This document shows, in pieces, positions 26,995 to 36,247 of a stretch of 64,000 bases of DNA. Position 1 is the first letter of the stretch. The number at the start of each line of letters is the position of its first letter. The notes beneath the pieces were generated by a model, which was given only the letters and a program-made list of their open reading frames with translations, had not been told where the DNA came from and did not search any database. A program made the position numbers and the translations under genes. Origin of the DNA: Verrucomicrobiia bacterium (lineage in GTDB: Bacteria > Verrucomicrobiota > Verrucomicrobiia > Limisphaerales > UBA11358); NCBI GenBank assembly GCA_031290985.1, contig JARLJW010000084.1, positions 1 through 64,000 on the forward strand, written 5' to 3'.

Positions 26995-28350
26995 ATGAAC
27001 CCAAAATATTTTGATTTTGAAAAACAGCGCCCGCGCATCAGCCGGCGCGAGGCCGTCCGCCGCGCCCTCTTCGCCGCCAGCGGACTCGTGCTGGCGGATC
27101 ATCTGTCCTTCCAGGCGTTTGCCGCGCCCGCCGCCGCCCGCGCCAAGGCCGTCATCCAGATCTGGATGTGGGGCGGGCCCTCGCATATCGACATTTTTGA
27201 TCCGAAGCCCGAGGCGGGCTATGACTATTGCGGGCCGCTGAAGACGCCCATCGAGACGAACGTTTCCGGCATCCGCATCGGCGAACTGCTGCCGTTGCTG
27301 GCCAAACAGGCGGACAAGTATTCCATCGTGCGCAGCCTGACGCATGGCAACAACGGTCACGAAACCGCGTCGTACATCGTCCAGACCGGGCGGCAGCCGG
27401 GCGGCCGCACTGTGTTTCCGTGCGTTGGCGCGGTCGTGTCGCTGGCAAAGGGCTACGATGCGGGCTACAAGGGATTGATTCCGCCCTACGTCGTGCTGAC
27501 CGAGCCGCAGGGACGCTTTGATGAAGCCGGCTTTTTGGGCCCGCGCTTCAAGCCGTTCGCCACCGGCGGCAACCCGGCGCTGACGCCTTTCGCGGTGGAA
27601 GGCGTCGTGCTGCCCGGCTTCTCCGATCAACGCCAAAAAAACCGCCGGGAACTGTTGCATCATCTCGACACGCTCGCGCAGGCGTTGCCGCAAGATCCGC
27701 AGGTCACGGCGGCCACGCAGGCGGAAAACATGGCCTATGACATGATCCTGGGCGATGGCGCCAAGGTGTTTGACCTGTCACAGGAAAAGCCGGAACTGCG
27801 CGACCGCTATGGGAAAACCAAGTTTGGCCAGTCCTGCCTGGTGGCGCGGCGGCTGGTCGAGCGCGGCATTCCTTACGTCACCATCAATTACGGCGGCTGG
27901 GACACGCACAAGGAAAACTTCCAGACCATGCGGCGGCAGTTGCCTGACATGGACCGGGGATTTTCCACGCTGTTGCAGGATTTATCCGAACGCGGCCTGC
28001 TTGACAGCACCATCGTCTGGTGGGGCGGTGAATTTGGCCGCACGCCGAAGGTCCAGTGGGAGGCGCCGTGGAACGGCGGGCGCGGGCATTATGGAAAAGT
28101 TTTTTCCGCCGTGCTCGCGGGCGGCGGATTCAAGGGCGGCCAGGTCATCGGCGCGTCCGATGCCCGCGGCGAGGAGGTCAAGGAACGGCCGGTTTATCCG
28201 GTGGACCTCATCGGCAGCATCTACGCGCAAATGGGCATCGAGCCGACGACCAAGCTGCCGAATCCCGAAGGCCAGCCGCTGTTCGTTTTGCCCGGCCCCA
28301 AAGATGGGATCAAATCCGCTGGCCTGCTGAAGGAGATCATGTCCGCATGA
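26995..28350 (+). CDS. DUF1501 protein with Tat-type signal
   Basis: A 451-residue protein of the DUF1501 family, related to sulfatase/alkaline phosphatase folds. The N-terminus has a twin-arginine-like signal (ISRREAVRRALFAASG). The core has IQIWMWGGPSHIDIFDPKP, the DUF1501 start, then GGWDTHKENF, LLDSTIVWWGGEFGRTPK and GGRGHYGKVFSAVLAGGG. The role is unknown, but the gene is nearly always adjacent to a DUF1549/DUF1553 gene, as here. It overlaps the next gene (ATGA). Confidence 0.9.
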   Translation: MNPKYFDFEKQRPRISRREAVRRALFAASGLVLADHLSFQAFAAPAAARAKAVIQIWMWGGPSHIDIFDPKPEAGYDYCGPLKTPIETNVSGIRIGELLPLLAKQADKYSIVRSLTHGNNGHETASYIVQTGRQPGGRTVFPCVGAVVSLAKGYDAGYKGLIPPYVVLTEPQGRFDEAGFLGPRFKPFATGGNPALTPFAVEGVVLPGFSDQRQKNRRELLHHLDTLAQALPQDPQVTAATQAENMAYDMILGDGAKVFDLSQEKPELRDRYGKTKFGQSCLVARRLVERGIPYVTINYGGWDTHKENFQTMRRQLPDMDRGFSTLLQDLSERGLLDSTIVWWGGEFGRTPKVQWEAPWNGGRGHYGKVFSAVLAGGGFKGGQVIGASDARGEEVKERPVYPVDLIGSIYAQMGIEPTTKLPNPEGQPLFVLPGPKDGIKSAGLLKEIMSA

Positions 28351-30614
28351 CCGTTTTCAAAGCCATCGCCCTTTTTCTTGCGCTGGGCGGAACCGCGCTG
28401 GCGCAGCAAGGGCCGCATCTGGCCTACGTCTATCCGGCGGGCGGACGCGCCGGCACGACGTTTACGATCACCGTCGGCGGGCAATTTTTGCTGACGGCCT
28501 CCAACGCGTTCATCACCGGACCCGGCATCACCGCGACGCTGCTGGACCATGACCGGCCGATGGGCCAGAAGGAATTCAACGAGCTGCGCGACCGCTTTAA
28601 AACGTTGCAGGATATATTTCAAGCCTCGCGCAAGGGCAATCCGGGCACCAATGTCTGGACGGCCGCAGACGCGCAGGAACGCGAGCAGATTCGCGGGAAA
28701 ATCCTCAAAAACCCGCCGAATCGCACGGCCAATCCGGCGATGATCGACACGGTGATCATCAAAGTCTCCATCGCCACCAATGCCGCGCCGGGCGCGCACG
28801 AAATCCGCCTCGCCACGCCGAATGCATTGTCCAACCCGCTCCGTTTCTGCATCGGCACGCTGCCGGAAATCTCGCGGCCCGCCGCCAAACCCGCAAATCC
28901 CGATCTGGATAAATTTATCGAACGGCTGGGCGGCCGGCCCGCCCCGGTGGGCACGCCAAAAAATGAAGCCCGCGTTGCCTTGCCGGTCGTCGTCAACGGC
29001 CAGATCCTGCCGGGTGGCGTGGACCGCTATCACTTTTTGGCGAAGAGCGGCCAGCAACTGGTCATCGCCGCCAGCGCGCGGTCGCTGATTCCGTATCTGG
29101 CCGACGCCGTGCCCGGCTGGTTCGAGGCGGTGTTGGTGATTTATGATGCCAAGGGCAAGGAGCTGATCAGCGGCGAGCGGTTCCACTTCCAGCCCGACCC
29201 GGTCGTCCATTTTGCCGTGCCGCGCGACGGCGAATATACCGTGGAGATCCACGACTCCATTTTTCGCGGGCGCGAGGATTTCGTTTATCGCCTGGCCATC
29301 GGTGAACTGCCGTTCGTCACCGGCATCTCCCCGCTCGGGGGCCGCCTCGGCGAAAAAACCACGGTCACGCTGACCGGCTGGAACCTGCCGGAGCCATCGC
29401 TTGCTCATGACAATGACAGCGTCGGCATCACTTCGCTGACCGGACCATTCATCAATGAAGTTCCGTTCGCCGTGGATGACCTGCCGGAAATATCCGAACG
29501 CGGGCCGGACAATTCCGCTGAAAAGGCGCAGGCCGTGACGCTGCCCGTCATCATTAACGGCCACGTCCGCAAGCCCGGCGAAGGCGATGTGTTCCGATTC
29601 ACCGGCCACGCCGGGCAGCCGGTCGTCGCGGAAGTTTTTGCGCGACGGCTGGATTCCCCGCTGGATTCATTTTTGCGGCTGACCGGTGCGGACGGCAAAC
29701 AACTCGCATTCAATGATGATTTTGAGGACAAAGGTTCCGGCCTGAACACGCATCACGCCGATTCTTATCTCACGGCCACGCTGCCCGCGGATGGAAATTA
29801 TTTCATCCACGTCACCGACACCCAGGGCCGGGGCGGGCCGGATTTTGCGTATCGCCTCCGCCTCAGCGGGCCGTTGCCGGATTTTGCCCTGCGCGTGGTG
29901 CCTTCGAGCCTCGGCCTGCGCGCCGGGTTGAGCGCGCCGGTGACCGTGTACGCGCTGCGACGCGACGGTTTCACCAATGCGATTGATCTGGATCTAAAGG
30001 ACAAGTCCGGCGGATTTTCCCTGAGCGGCGCCCGCATCCCGGCGGGCCAGGACAAGGCGCAGTTCACCCTGAAAGCGCCGGCGCAGCCGACCGATGAACC
30101 GGTGGCCCTCACCATCACCGGCCGCGGGATGATTGACGGGAAACCGCTCGTGCATGAGGCCGTGCCGGCGGAAGACATGATGCAGGCGTTCATTTACCGG
30201 CATCTGGTGCCCTCCAAGGAACTGGCCGTGACGGTGAACGGCCAGCAGCGCTGGTTCATGCGCGACGCCTTCAAAATCATCAGCCCGACCCCGCTGAAAA
30301 TTTCACCCGGCGGCACGGCACACGTCCGCATGAGCGCGCCGCCGGGAAATTTTTCCGACCGGTTCAAACTGGAACTGGCCGACGCGCCCGACGGAATTTC
30401 GCTCACCAACGTTTCCACCAGCACGTCCGGTTTGGAGTTGGAGTTCGCCTGCGATGCCGAAAAAGTAAAGCCGGGCTCCACGGGCAATTTGATCTGCGAT
30501 GTCGTGCCAAAAAATCAGGGAACGGCTGTCCCGCAGAAAAAAAACGGCAACTCGTCCCGCCGTGGAGCCGTGGCCACGCTGCCGGCGATTCCGTACACGA
30601 CGGTGGTGGAATAG
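28347..30614 (+). CDS. Secreted PPC-domain protein
   Basis: A 755-residue exported protein with a signal peptide (cut near ALA-QQ). Two or more PPC-type (bacterial pre-peptidase C-terminal) beta-sandwich domains are visible: about 205-310 (VNGQILPGGVDRYHFLAKSG...) and about 390-515 (INGHVRKPGEGDVFRFTGHAG..., DGNYFIHVTDTQG). The rest are IPT- or Ig-like strands. Such proteins are the usual third member of DUF1549-DUF1501 sets and may bind polysaccharide. Its start overlaps the DUF1501 stop, giving one operon with 25395-28350. Confidence 0.8.
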   Translation: MTVFKAIALFLALGGTALAQQGPHLAYVYPAGGRAGTTFTITVGGQFLLTASNAFITGPGITATLLDHDRPMGQKEFNELRDRFKTLQDIFQASRKGNPGTNVWTAADAQEREQIRGKILKNPPNRTANPAMIDTVIIKVSIATNAAPGAHEIRLATPNALSNPLRFCIGTLPEISRPAAKPANPDLDKFIERLGGRPAPVGTPKNEARVALPVVVNGQILPGGVDRYHFLAKSGQQLVIAASARSLIPYLADAVPGWFEAVLVIYDAKGKELISGERFHFQPDPVVHFAVPRDGEYTVEIHDSIFRGREDFVYRLAIGELPFVTGISPLGGRLGEKTTVTLTGWNLPEPSLAHDNDSVGITSLTGPFINEVPFAVDDLPEISERGPDNSAEKAQAVTLPVIINGHVRKPGEGDVFRFTGHAGQPVVAEVFARRLDSPLDSFLRLTGADGKQLAFNDDFEDKGSGLNTHHADSYLTATLPADGNYFIHVTDTQGRGGPDFAYRLRLSGPLPDFALRVVPSSLGLRAGLSAPVTVYALRRDGFTNAIDLDLKDKSGGFSLSGARIPAGQDKAQFTLKAPAQPTDEPVALTITGRGMIDGKPLVHEAVPAEDMMQAFIYRHLVPSKELAVTVNGQQRWFMRDAFKIISPTPLKISPGGTAHVRMSAPPGNFSDRFKLELADAPDGISLTNVSTSTSGLELEFACDAEKVKPGSTGNLICDVVPKNQGTAVPQKKNGNSSRRGAVATLPAIPYTTVVE

Positions 30615-30671
30615 GTTGCGGTATTTTTGGCCGCCGGCTTGGAGCAAGCTGGATCCGGTTGGCAAACCACG

Positions 30672-30795
30672 AAAAGCGCCGCCGCCGCTGCGCTCTGCCG
30701 GCGCAGTCCATGACGTTATCAGCCATGACGAAAGCCATGGTGAACCCGTAAACGTCATGGACTGCGGCGGGAAGCGCAGCGCCACGCCGCTTTCG
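30672..30795. repeat. Transposase-associated repeat, left copy
   Basis: About 124 bp that is itself a long hairpin (arms 30686-30717 and 30751-30781, with core 'gcagtccatgacg'). An inverted copy lies at 31507-31629, on the other side of the Y1 transposase gene. Confidence 0.75.
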
Positions 30796-30899
30796 GACGT
30801 GGCAGGGCATTCGTCTGGCAACGTCACCAGTCTTCAATAGGCGTGGTCCTATTATTGTGCGGGATTGCCATCGTGACCTCAATTCGCCAGCTTTATTTC

Positions 30900-31469
30900 A
30901 TGCCTGCCGAAAAAATCCCGTGGCCGCATGCACCGGAGCATCGTCTCTGTGTTCGCGGGACTTACTTTGTCACCGCCAGCACCTATTTGCACGGATATCA
31001 TTTTGCGGGCAAAACCCGGCTGGCGGTTTTGCATCGTGGGCTATTGAAAGTGGCCGCCGACTTTGGCTGGCGGCTGGAAGCGTGGGCGGTCTTTTCCAAC
31101 CATTATCACTTCGTCGGCCACTCGCCCGCAGATGAAGATTCCGCCGAGAGCTTGTCATCGATGCTTGGATTGCTCCACGAACGGACGGCCAAATGGGTCA
31201 ACAAACTTGATTCAGGCCCGGCCGGAAAAGTCTGGTACAACTTTCGTGAGACGCGGTTGACATACGAAAAAACATATCTGGCCCGGCTCAACTACACGCA
31301 TCAAAACCCAGTCAAGCACGGGCTGGTGCCGGTGGCGAATCAATATCCGTGGTGCTCGGCACGATGGTTTGAACGGACTGCCACACCAGCCCAGGTCAAA
31401 ACCATCTATCGCTTCAAAACCGGGCTGGTGAAAGTTGCGGATGATTTTAAGGTTTCGGGGGAGTGGTGA
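30900..31469 (+). CDS. REP-associated Y1 transposase (RAYT/IS200-like)
   Basis: A 189-residue single-strand transposase. It begins MPAEKIPWPHAPEHRLCVRGTYFVTASTY, has the HUH motif in FSNHYHFVGHS, and the catalytic Tyr in LNYTHQNPVKHGLVP. All are intact, so it may be active, unlike the broken copy at 7947-8399. The two transposases are not close relatives. It is bracketed by inverted long hairpin repeats (30672-30795 and 31507-31629), which are probably its substrates. I start at the ATG of 30900 since the upstream residues do not match the family. Confidence 0.88.
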   Translation: MPAEKIPWPHAPEHRLCVRGTYFVTASTYLHGYHFAGKTRLAVLHRGLLKVAADFGWRLEAWAVFSNHYHFVGHSPADEDSAESLSSMLGLLHERTAKWVNKLDSGPAGKVWYNFRETRLTYEKTYLARLNYTHQNPVKHGLVPVANQYPWCSARWFERTATPAQVKTIYRFKTGLVKVADDFKVSGEW

Positions 31470-31506
31470 AGGCGTTTCGAGGTCAGGGAGATTCAGTTAG
31501 CAGGCC

Positions 31507-31629
31507 AAAGCGGCGTGGCGCTGCGCTTCCCGCCGCAGTCCATGACGCGTTCGGGTTTGCTACGGTCTTCGTCGTGGCTGACACCGGCATGGACTGCGCC
31601 GGCAGAGCGGAGCGGCGACGGCGCTTTCG
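31507..31629. repeat. Transposase-associated repeat, right copy (inverted)
   Basis: An inverted counterpart of 30672-30795, sharing the palindromic core 'gcagtccatgacg' and the outer 'aaagcggcgtggcgctgcgc' phrase. The centre has diverged. Confidence 0.75.
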
Positions 31630-31721
31630 AACGTGGTAAGACAAGCGGCAACTTCAAAATCATGGCCGTGAGTACCACACGACGGTTTATGTGACTCAAC
31701 CCGCAAAAGACCGCTGTATTC

Positions 31722-32336
31722 TCACTCCGGCGGCTTGTGCTGGTGCGGGTGGGTGAATTTCAGCTTCACCGTTTCGAGCATCGCGAAGAAGCCTTTTTTC
31801 TTTTTCGGCGCGGCGACTTCAATGCGTTCGGCGGGATGGCTGCACAGGCGGCAGAGATAATGCGGGGCGCGGCCCTTCAAGCGCATCACCTTCACACAGC
31901 CGTTGCACATCATCTCCTTGCAGTAGGTGCACCGGAAAGTCGCGGGAATGTGCGAGTGGCGCGGGCAGGCGGTGCGGCCATCTTCCAGGATGACCGGCGC
32001 GGGGGGCGGCGGCTCGGTCCGGTCGTATTGCGGAATGGCCACCACGGCGGTGGTGGACTCCACGAGCAGTTCCACGTCGCCAAAACGGAGTTGCTGGCCG
32101 GGCTCCAGCCAGGCGTCGGCGCACGGCCGGCCGTTGATGAAGGTGCCGTTGGTGGAATCGCAGTCGCGCAGGTGCACCCCGTCGTCGGAGAGGGAGAGTT
32201 CGGCGTGCAGCGAGGAGACGGTGCTGTGCGGCAGGTGAAGCTCGCAATTGTCCTCGCGGCCGACGCGGTTGACCCCCATGCGAAGTTCCAGCGCCTGCTT
32301 GCCCAGGCCCTCGGTCTTGATGATCAATCGCGCCAT
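31722..32336 (-). CDS. FHA-domain protein with a B-box-like zinc finger
   Basis: A 204-residue cytoplasmic protein. Residues 1-95 are an FHA domain: GVNRVGREDNCELHLPHSTVSSLHAEL, then the LRDCDSTNGTFING hairpin. FHA binds phosphothreonine. A linker rich in proline (about 107-115) leads to CPRHSHIPATFRCTYCKEMMCNGC and LCRLC (about 124-165), a B-box-like zinc-binding pattern. A basic segment (PKKKKGFF) and a His-rich tail follow. The zinc part may bind a partner protein. No kinase gene is adjacent, so its phosphoprotein is unknown. Confidence 0.75.
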   Translation of the reverse strand: MARLIIKTEGLGKQALELRMGVNRVGREDNCELHLPHSTVSSLHAELSLSDDGVHLRDCDSTNGTFINGRPCADAWLEPGQQLRFGDVELLVESTTAVVAIPQYDRTEPPPPAPVILEDGRTACPRHSHIPATFRCTYCKEMMCNGCVKVMRLKGRAPHYLCRLCSHPAERIEVAAPKKKKGFFAMLETVKLKFTHPHQHKPPE

Positions 32337-32406
32337 AATGTTTTTCCCTGTCTGACTCTTGAGAAATTTGCTTGGGTAATGGTTTAAAGTCGAGCGTTAA
32401 AACGAA

Positions 32407-32769
32407 CTAGGACAGCGGGTTCTGAACAAAGGCAAACTCGGCCACGATTTTGCCGCCAATCAGGTGTTCCTGGATGATCCGTTCCAAAACTTCCGGGGTG
32501 CAACTGTGATACCACGCCCCCTCCGGATAGACGACGGCGATGGGGCCGCGCACGCAGACCCGCAGGCAACTGGCCTTGGTGCGGTACACCAGCGGCTCCG
32601 GCCCCACGAGATTCAGCTCCTTGAGGCGGTGCTTCAGGAAATTCCAGGCGGCGAGGGACTGTTCCCGCGGACAGCATTTGGGTTCGTCGGGGTCCGTGCA
32701 GAGAAAGATGTGGCGCTTGAACTTTTCAAGGCCGAGCGTTTCGGCGGCGGTCTGGAGTTCAGATTCCAT
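32407..32769 (-). CDS. Thioredoxin-like [2Fe-2S] ferredoxin
   Basis: A 120-residue protein with the thioredoxin-like ferredoxin fold. The first cysteine group is [17 protein letters not shown], and the second is [21 protein letters not shown], with a spacing like that of Azotobacter/Aquifex [2Fe-2S] ferredoxins. It probably carries electrons in the cytoplasm; the partner is not visible. The start could be ATG at 32769 (MESELQ) or a GTG 45 bases upstream; neither has a strong ribosome-binding site. It is divided from the transporter gene upstream by 49 bases. Confidence 0.75.
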   Translation of the reverse strand: MESELQTAAETLGLEKFKRHIFLCTDPDEPKCCPREQSLAAWNFLKHRLKELNLVGPEPLVYRTKASCLRVCVRGPIAVVYPEGAWYHSCTPEVLERIIQEHLIGGKIVAEFAFVQNPLS

Positions 32770-32818
32770 GTTCGTTTGAGTATTTGACGCCACCGGCGGT
32801 TCAATCCTTTGCACTTTT

Positions 32819-33736
32819 TTATTTAAAATAAGTCAGGCCGATGACGCCCGTGACCGCGACGACCGCGCCGATGAGCGGGCGGACGCCGATTTTTTCCTTC
32901 TCCACAATGCGCGCCATCGGCAGGAGGAACAGCGGCGAGGTGGCGATGACGGCGGTGACCATGCCGGCCGGGGTGGATTTGAGCGCCCATTGCATGCACG
33001 TCACGCCCAGCGTCTGGCCGGCCAGGGCGTTGGCCAGCAGCCAGGGCCAGAGCCGGCGCCATTTGGCGCGCGTAACCTGCAGCGTTTCCTCCGCGAACGC
33101 CGGGCCGGGCGCCGGGGCCGTCCGCCATTTGACCACCACCAGCGCGATGAGGGGAATCAAAATGCCCCCGAGCACCCGCTGATAACCGGTCGTGCCGGCG
33201 TCGGGATGAAATCCGTCCGCCGCGGCAACTTGGAAGGCCTTGCGGATGAGCACCGCACCGATGGCCCCGCCGATCGCGCTGATGACGCAGGCAAGAATCC
33301 CCACCTGCCAGTCGCGCCGGGAGATTTTCAAGTGGTCGCCCGGGGCCAGCGCAATGGCCACACCGGCCAGTATGACCACCACGCATAGAATTTCCGGGAG
33401 GTTCAATTTTGTGCCCAGCGCGAGCCATTCGATGAGGGCGGCGAACGGTGCCGTGAAACATTGGCACAGCAGCACGGTGCGCTGGCTGCCCAGGCGGGGC
33501 AAGGACTGAAAATACGCGGTGTCGCCCACGCCGATGCCGAAAAATCCGCTCAACATGAACCAGCCGGGCGCCCCGGCAAACCCGGCACCGAAGGTGAACG
33601 CCCAGATCGTCAGGAAAATCGTGGCCAGGGTGATGCGCCAGAAATTGGCCTCGATGCCCCCGATCTGTTTGGAGGTGCGATAGCCACAGATGGCGGAGGT
33701 GGCAAAGAGCAGCGTTGTGAGCAGCGCGGCGAACAT
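32819..33736 (-). CDS. EamA/DMT-family transporter
   Basis: A 305-residue inner-membrane protein with about ten hydrophobic segments in two similar halves, as in EamA drug/metabolite transporters. The first half runs from [20 protein letters not shown] to about residue 130, the second from about 145 to the end ([19 protein letters not shown]...). The '[20 protein letters not shown]' segment is the usual second-half helix. The substrate is not predictable. It follows a small HTH-like gene by 12 bases, so the two are probably in one operon. Confidence 0.75.
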   Translation of the reverse strand: MFAALLTTLLFATSAICGYRTSKQIGGIEANFWRITLATIFLTIWAFTFGAGFAGAPGWFMLSGFFGIGVGDTAYFQSLPRLGSQRTVLLCQCFTAPFAALIEWLALGTKLNLPEILCVVVILAGVAIALAPGDHLKISRRDWQVGILACVISAIGGAIGAVLIRKAFQVAAADGFHPDAGTTGYQRVLGGILIPLIALVVVKWRTAPAPGPAFAEETLQVTRAKWRRLWPWLLANALAGQTLGVTCMQWALKSTPAGMVTAVIATSPLFLLPMARIVEKEKIGVRPLIGAVVAVTGVIGLTYFK

Positions 33737-33748
33737 CCGGAATCGACC

Positions 33749-34066
33749 TTAGATGTCCTCGTCGATGTTGATGGGGTGGGCGCCTTCCACCTCCACGCCG
33801 CCTTCCTTGAGAATTTGGTTGATGTCCGGGGAGACCCAGCGGTGCGCCTTGTCGTGCTTGTTCTCGGGCTTGATGCGATAACGGCCGGAGGTGTCGCTTT
33901 CGAGAATCCCATTTTCCGCCAGACGCATCAGGACGGGCTTGGCCCAGTCAGGATCTTCGGAAAAACGTTTCTTGGTGCTGGCGCGGCGGGCGATTTCTTT
34001 CGCGTTCACAAAACTGCTGCCCCAAGTTTGGAGAAAGTGAACAATTTCGCGCTCGTCTGCATCCAT
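33749..34066 (-). CDS. Winged-helix-like small protein
   Basis: A 105-residue protein. MDADEREIVHFLQTWGSSFVNAKEIARRA is a helix-turn-helix start, and WAKPVLMRLAENGILESDTSGRYRI is a wing-like helix plus strand. The C-terminal third is acidic. It may be a DNA-binding regulator, or a scaffold. I chose the ATG at 34066. It lies 12 bases before the EamA transporter, which it might control. Confidence 0.5.
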   Translation of the reverse strand: MDADEREIVHFLQTWGSSFVNAKEIARRASTKKRFSEDPDWAKPVLMRLAENGILESDTSGRYRIKPENKHDKAHRWVSPDINQILKEGGVEVEGAHPINIDEDI

Positions 34067-34176
34067 GCCCACAACTTGCCACAAATTGGCAGGGGCGTCG
34101 AGCAATTAGCAGGCGGCAGTGGCTCAAATGGCGCAGCTTGACACTGCCCTCCGATGAACTCGGATGCCGGGTTTGG

Positions 34177-34235
34177 AGTTCCGCCATTAGGCGGTTCGGA
34201 GCGTATACCCCCCCAAGCCGCCTAAAGGCGGAACT
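34177..34235. repeat. Inverted repeat with nested palindromes
   Basis: Arms 34177-34197 and 34215-34235 match inverted at 18 of 21. Each is a small palindrome itself (ccgcc..taggcgg). It lies between two minus-strand genes, in a 244-base spacer without a gene. Confidence 0.6.
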
Positions 34236-34310
34236 ACAAGCAGGGGCCCGGCCAGACTGCGCCCGCCTCCAATCAGGCTGAAGCAGCGCCAACGCCGCGC
34301 AATCAAGGTC

Positions 34311-34895
34311 TCACCGGCGCGGTTGGACATCCGGCACGGCGGCGCCGCGGGCCTGCGGGAACTTGATCTTGGAGCGCAGCATCAGGGTGCCCATGCACAG
34401 GTCGGCGAAGGGCATCACCACGTTGAAATTCTTGTGCATGTACCTGTGATGCAGCAGGTGATGGCCGTTCAGCCGGTAAAAAACCCAGGACCGCTCGACG
34501 CGCCGCGCCTTCGGCAGATGCATGCACCAATGCATGTATTCATAGGCGCCGTAGTAGGAACCGAAGGCGAGCAGCGTGCCCAGCGCAATGTCCCAGTGGC
34601 CAAACGGCAGCGTGGCGATCAAAACCGGTATCATGCCCACCGTAATGATCGCCGGCCCGTTCCACCAGGCCATCGGGATGATTTTTTTGTCCGCCGGGTT
34701 GATGACGTGATACGTGTGGTCGGACTTGAAAATATGATGATGCACCAGGGCATGGGAGCGGAAAGGATAGGTGAAATTCAAGATCGGACGGTGCATGACA
34801 TACCGGTGCAGCGCCCATTCACAGAACGACGCCATGATCACGCCGCCGAGGAAGCCGGTCGCCAGCCAGGACAAAACAGTAAAAAAGGTCAGCAT
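34311..34895 (-). CDS. Fatty acid hydroxylase-family membrane enzyme
   Basis: A 194-residue membrane protein of the di-iron hydroxylase superfamily (fatty acid, sterol and carotene hydroxylases). Hydrophobic segments surround histidine boxes: HRYVMH (about 30-35), HALVHHHIFKSDHTYH (about 48-63), YMHWCMH (about 121-127) and GHHLLHHRYMH (about 143-153). The order matches the family's H-x3-4-H, H-x2-HH series. The substrate may be a fatty acid or carotenoid; length is close to beta-carotene hydroxylase-like proteins. It lies alone upstream of scpA. Confidence 0.75.
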   Translation of the reverse strand: MLTFFTVLSWLATGFLGGVIMASFCEWALHRYVMHRPILNFTYPFRSHALVHHHIFKSDHTYHVINPADKKIIPMAWWNGPAIITVGMIPVLIATLPFGHWDIALGTLLAFGSYYGAYEYMHWCMHLPKARRVERSWVFYRLNGHHLLHHRYMHKNFNVVMPFADLCMGTLMLRSKIKFPQARGAAVPDVQPRR

Positions 34896-35060
34896 AATAA
34901 AAAGGTTACCCGTTCTAAAATTGCTATTTGGTAGCTACATTTTGCCAGAATCACCGGCCGATGCACAGTTAAATTATCGGCACATAACCGACACTCCCCG
35001 GACATTGTTGGTTCAAACATTGCCAACGCGGGCGCTTCATTCTACGATACGCTTTCGCTC

Positions 35061-36233
35061 ATGGCGGAATACAAAGTCCAGTTCGAGGTCTTCGAAGGCC
35101 CGCTTGACCTTCTTCTTTACCTCATCAAGAAGGAGGAGGTTGATATTTACGAGGTCAACCTCACCAAGCTGGCCACCCAGTTCATTGAATACGTCGATTT
35201 GATGCGTCAATTCGACCTCGAGGTGGCCGGTGAATTCCTCGTGATGGCCTCCACGCTGATGTACATCAAGAGCCGCGAGCTGCTCCCTGTGGACCAGCAG
35301 GTCGTCGTCGAGGCCGAGGATGAGGGCGAAGACCCCCGGTGGGAGCTCATCCGCCAGCTCGTCGAGTACAAAAAATTCAAGGACGCCGCCGCCCAGTTGC
35401 AGACCCTCGAGGAACGCCAGGAAAACGTCTATCCGCGCCTGCCCGGCAAGATCGAATTCGTCGCCGAAACCGAGCCCGCCAAGAAGGAATCCGTCGGCAT
35501 CTTCGACCTCCTCAACGCCGTCAACGCCGTCCTCAAGCGTTTCCAGGAAAAGACCGCCGGCCAGCGCGAAATCTACGAGGACAAATGGACCGTCAGCGAA
35601 AAGATGGAGTTCGTGCTCAAGACCATCACCGAGCGCACTTCCGTCCGGTTTTCCGAGCTTTTTGCCACCGCCGCCAATCGCGCGGAGGTCGTCTGCACCT
35701 TCCTCGCCCTGCTCGAACTCATCCGCCTCAAACAGCTCGCCTGCGCCCAGCCGGAGCCCTTCGCGGAGATCGAAGTCACCAAGGCCGTCGCCCAGGCCGT
35801 GTTGCCGGAACACAGCCCTGAACCCGAACCCGCGCCCACACCCGGCGCCGCCGCCTTGGCCAACATCGCGGACAGCGACGAAGATGAAAACGAACAAGTC
35901 ACCGAACCCGCCGCCGCCGATGCTGCCAACGTCGCCAAGGTCCCTTTAGTCTCTGAAGTCCCTTCAGTCCCTGAAGACGCCGTCGCTGAAGTGGAAGACA
36001 CCGAAGCCGCTGAAGATGAGGAAGAGGAAGAATATGATGATGACGACGACGATGATGACGACGACGATGACGACGACGATGATGACGACGATGATGACGA
36101 CGATGATGACGACGACGATGACGACGACGATGATGGGGACGAAGACGAAGTGGATGAGGGCGACGACAATGAAGCGCCCGCCGACGGAGTGACCCCGCCA
36201 TCGCCGGACCAGCCGGACGCCCCGAAATCATAA
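35061..36233 (+). CDS. scpA: Segregation and condensation protein A with a poly-aspartate tail
   Basis: A 390-residue kleisin that joins SMC and ScpB in the condensin complex. The first 245 residues are ordinary ScpA: YKVQFEVFEGPLDLLLYLIKKEEVDIYEV, LVMASTLMYIKSRELLP, and the C-terminal winged helix with RAEVVCTFLALLELIRLKQ. The next 145 residues are an added acidic tail with 33 consecutive aspartates (residues 326-358, DNA 36036-36134), made of GAC and GAT codons. Usual ScpA is about 250 residues. The tail is probably disordered. The gene ends 14 bases before scpB. Confidence 0.92.
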   Translation: MAEYKVQFEVFEGPLDLLLYLIKKEEVDIYEVNLTKLATQFIEYVDLMRQFDLEVAGEFLVMASTLMYIKSRELLPVDQQVVVEAEDEGEDPRWELIRQLVEYKKFKDAAAQLQTLEERQENVYPRLPGKIEFVAETEPAKKESVGIFDLLNAVNAVLKRFQEKTAGQREIYEDKWTVSEKMEFVLKTITERTSVRFSELFATAANRAEVVCTFLALLELIRLKQLACAQPEPFAEIEVTKAVAQAVLPEHSPEPEPAPTPGAAALANIADSDEDENEQVTEPAAADAANVAKVPLVSEVPSVPEDAVAEVEDTEAAEDEEEEEYDDDDDDDDDDDDDDDDDDDDDDDDDDDDDDDDDGDEDEVDEGDDNEAPADGVTPPSPDQPDAPKS

Positions 36234-36247
36234 ACCCCAAGCTTAAG

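Noticed and set aside
35573-36169. A serine-rich frame antisense to the end of scpA
   Set aside because: It is the complement of the aspartate codon tract (GAC/GAT read as serine codons).
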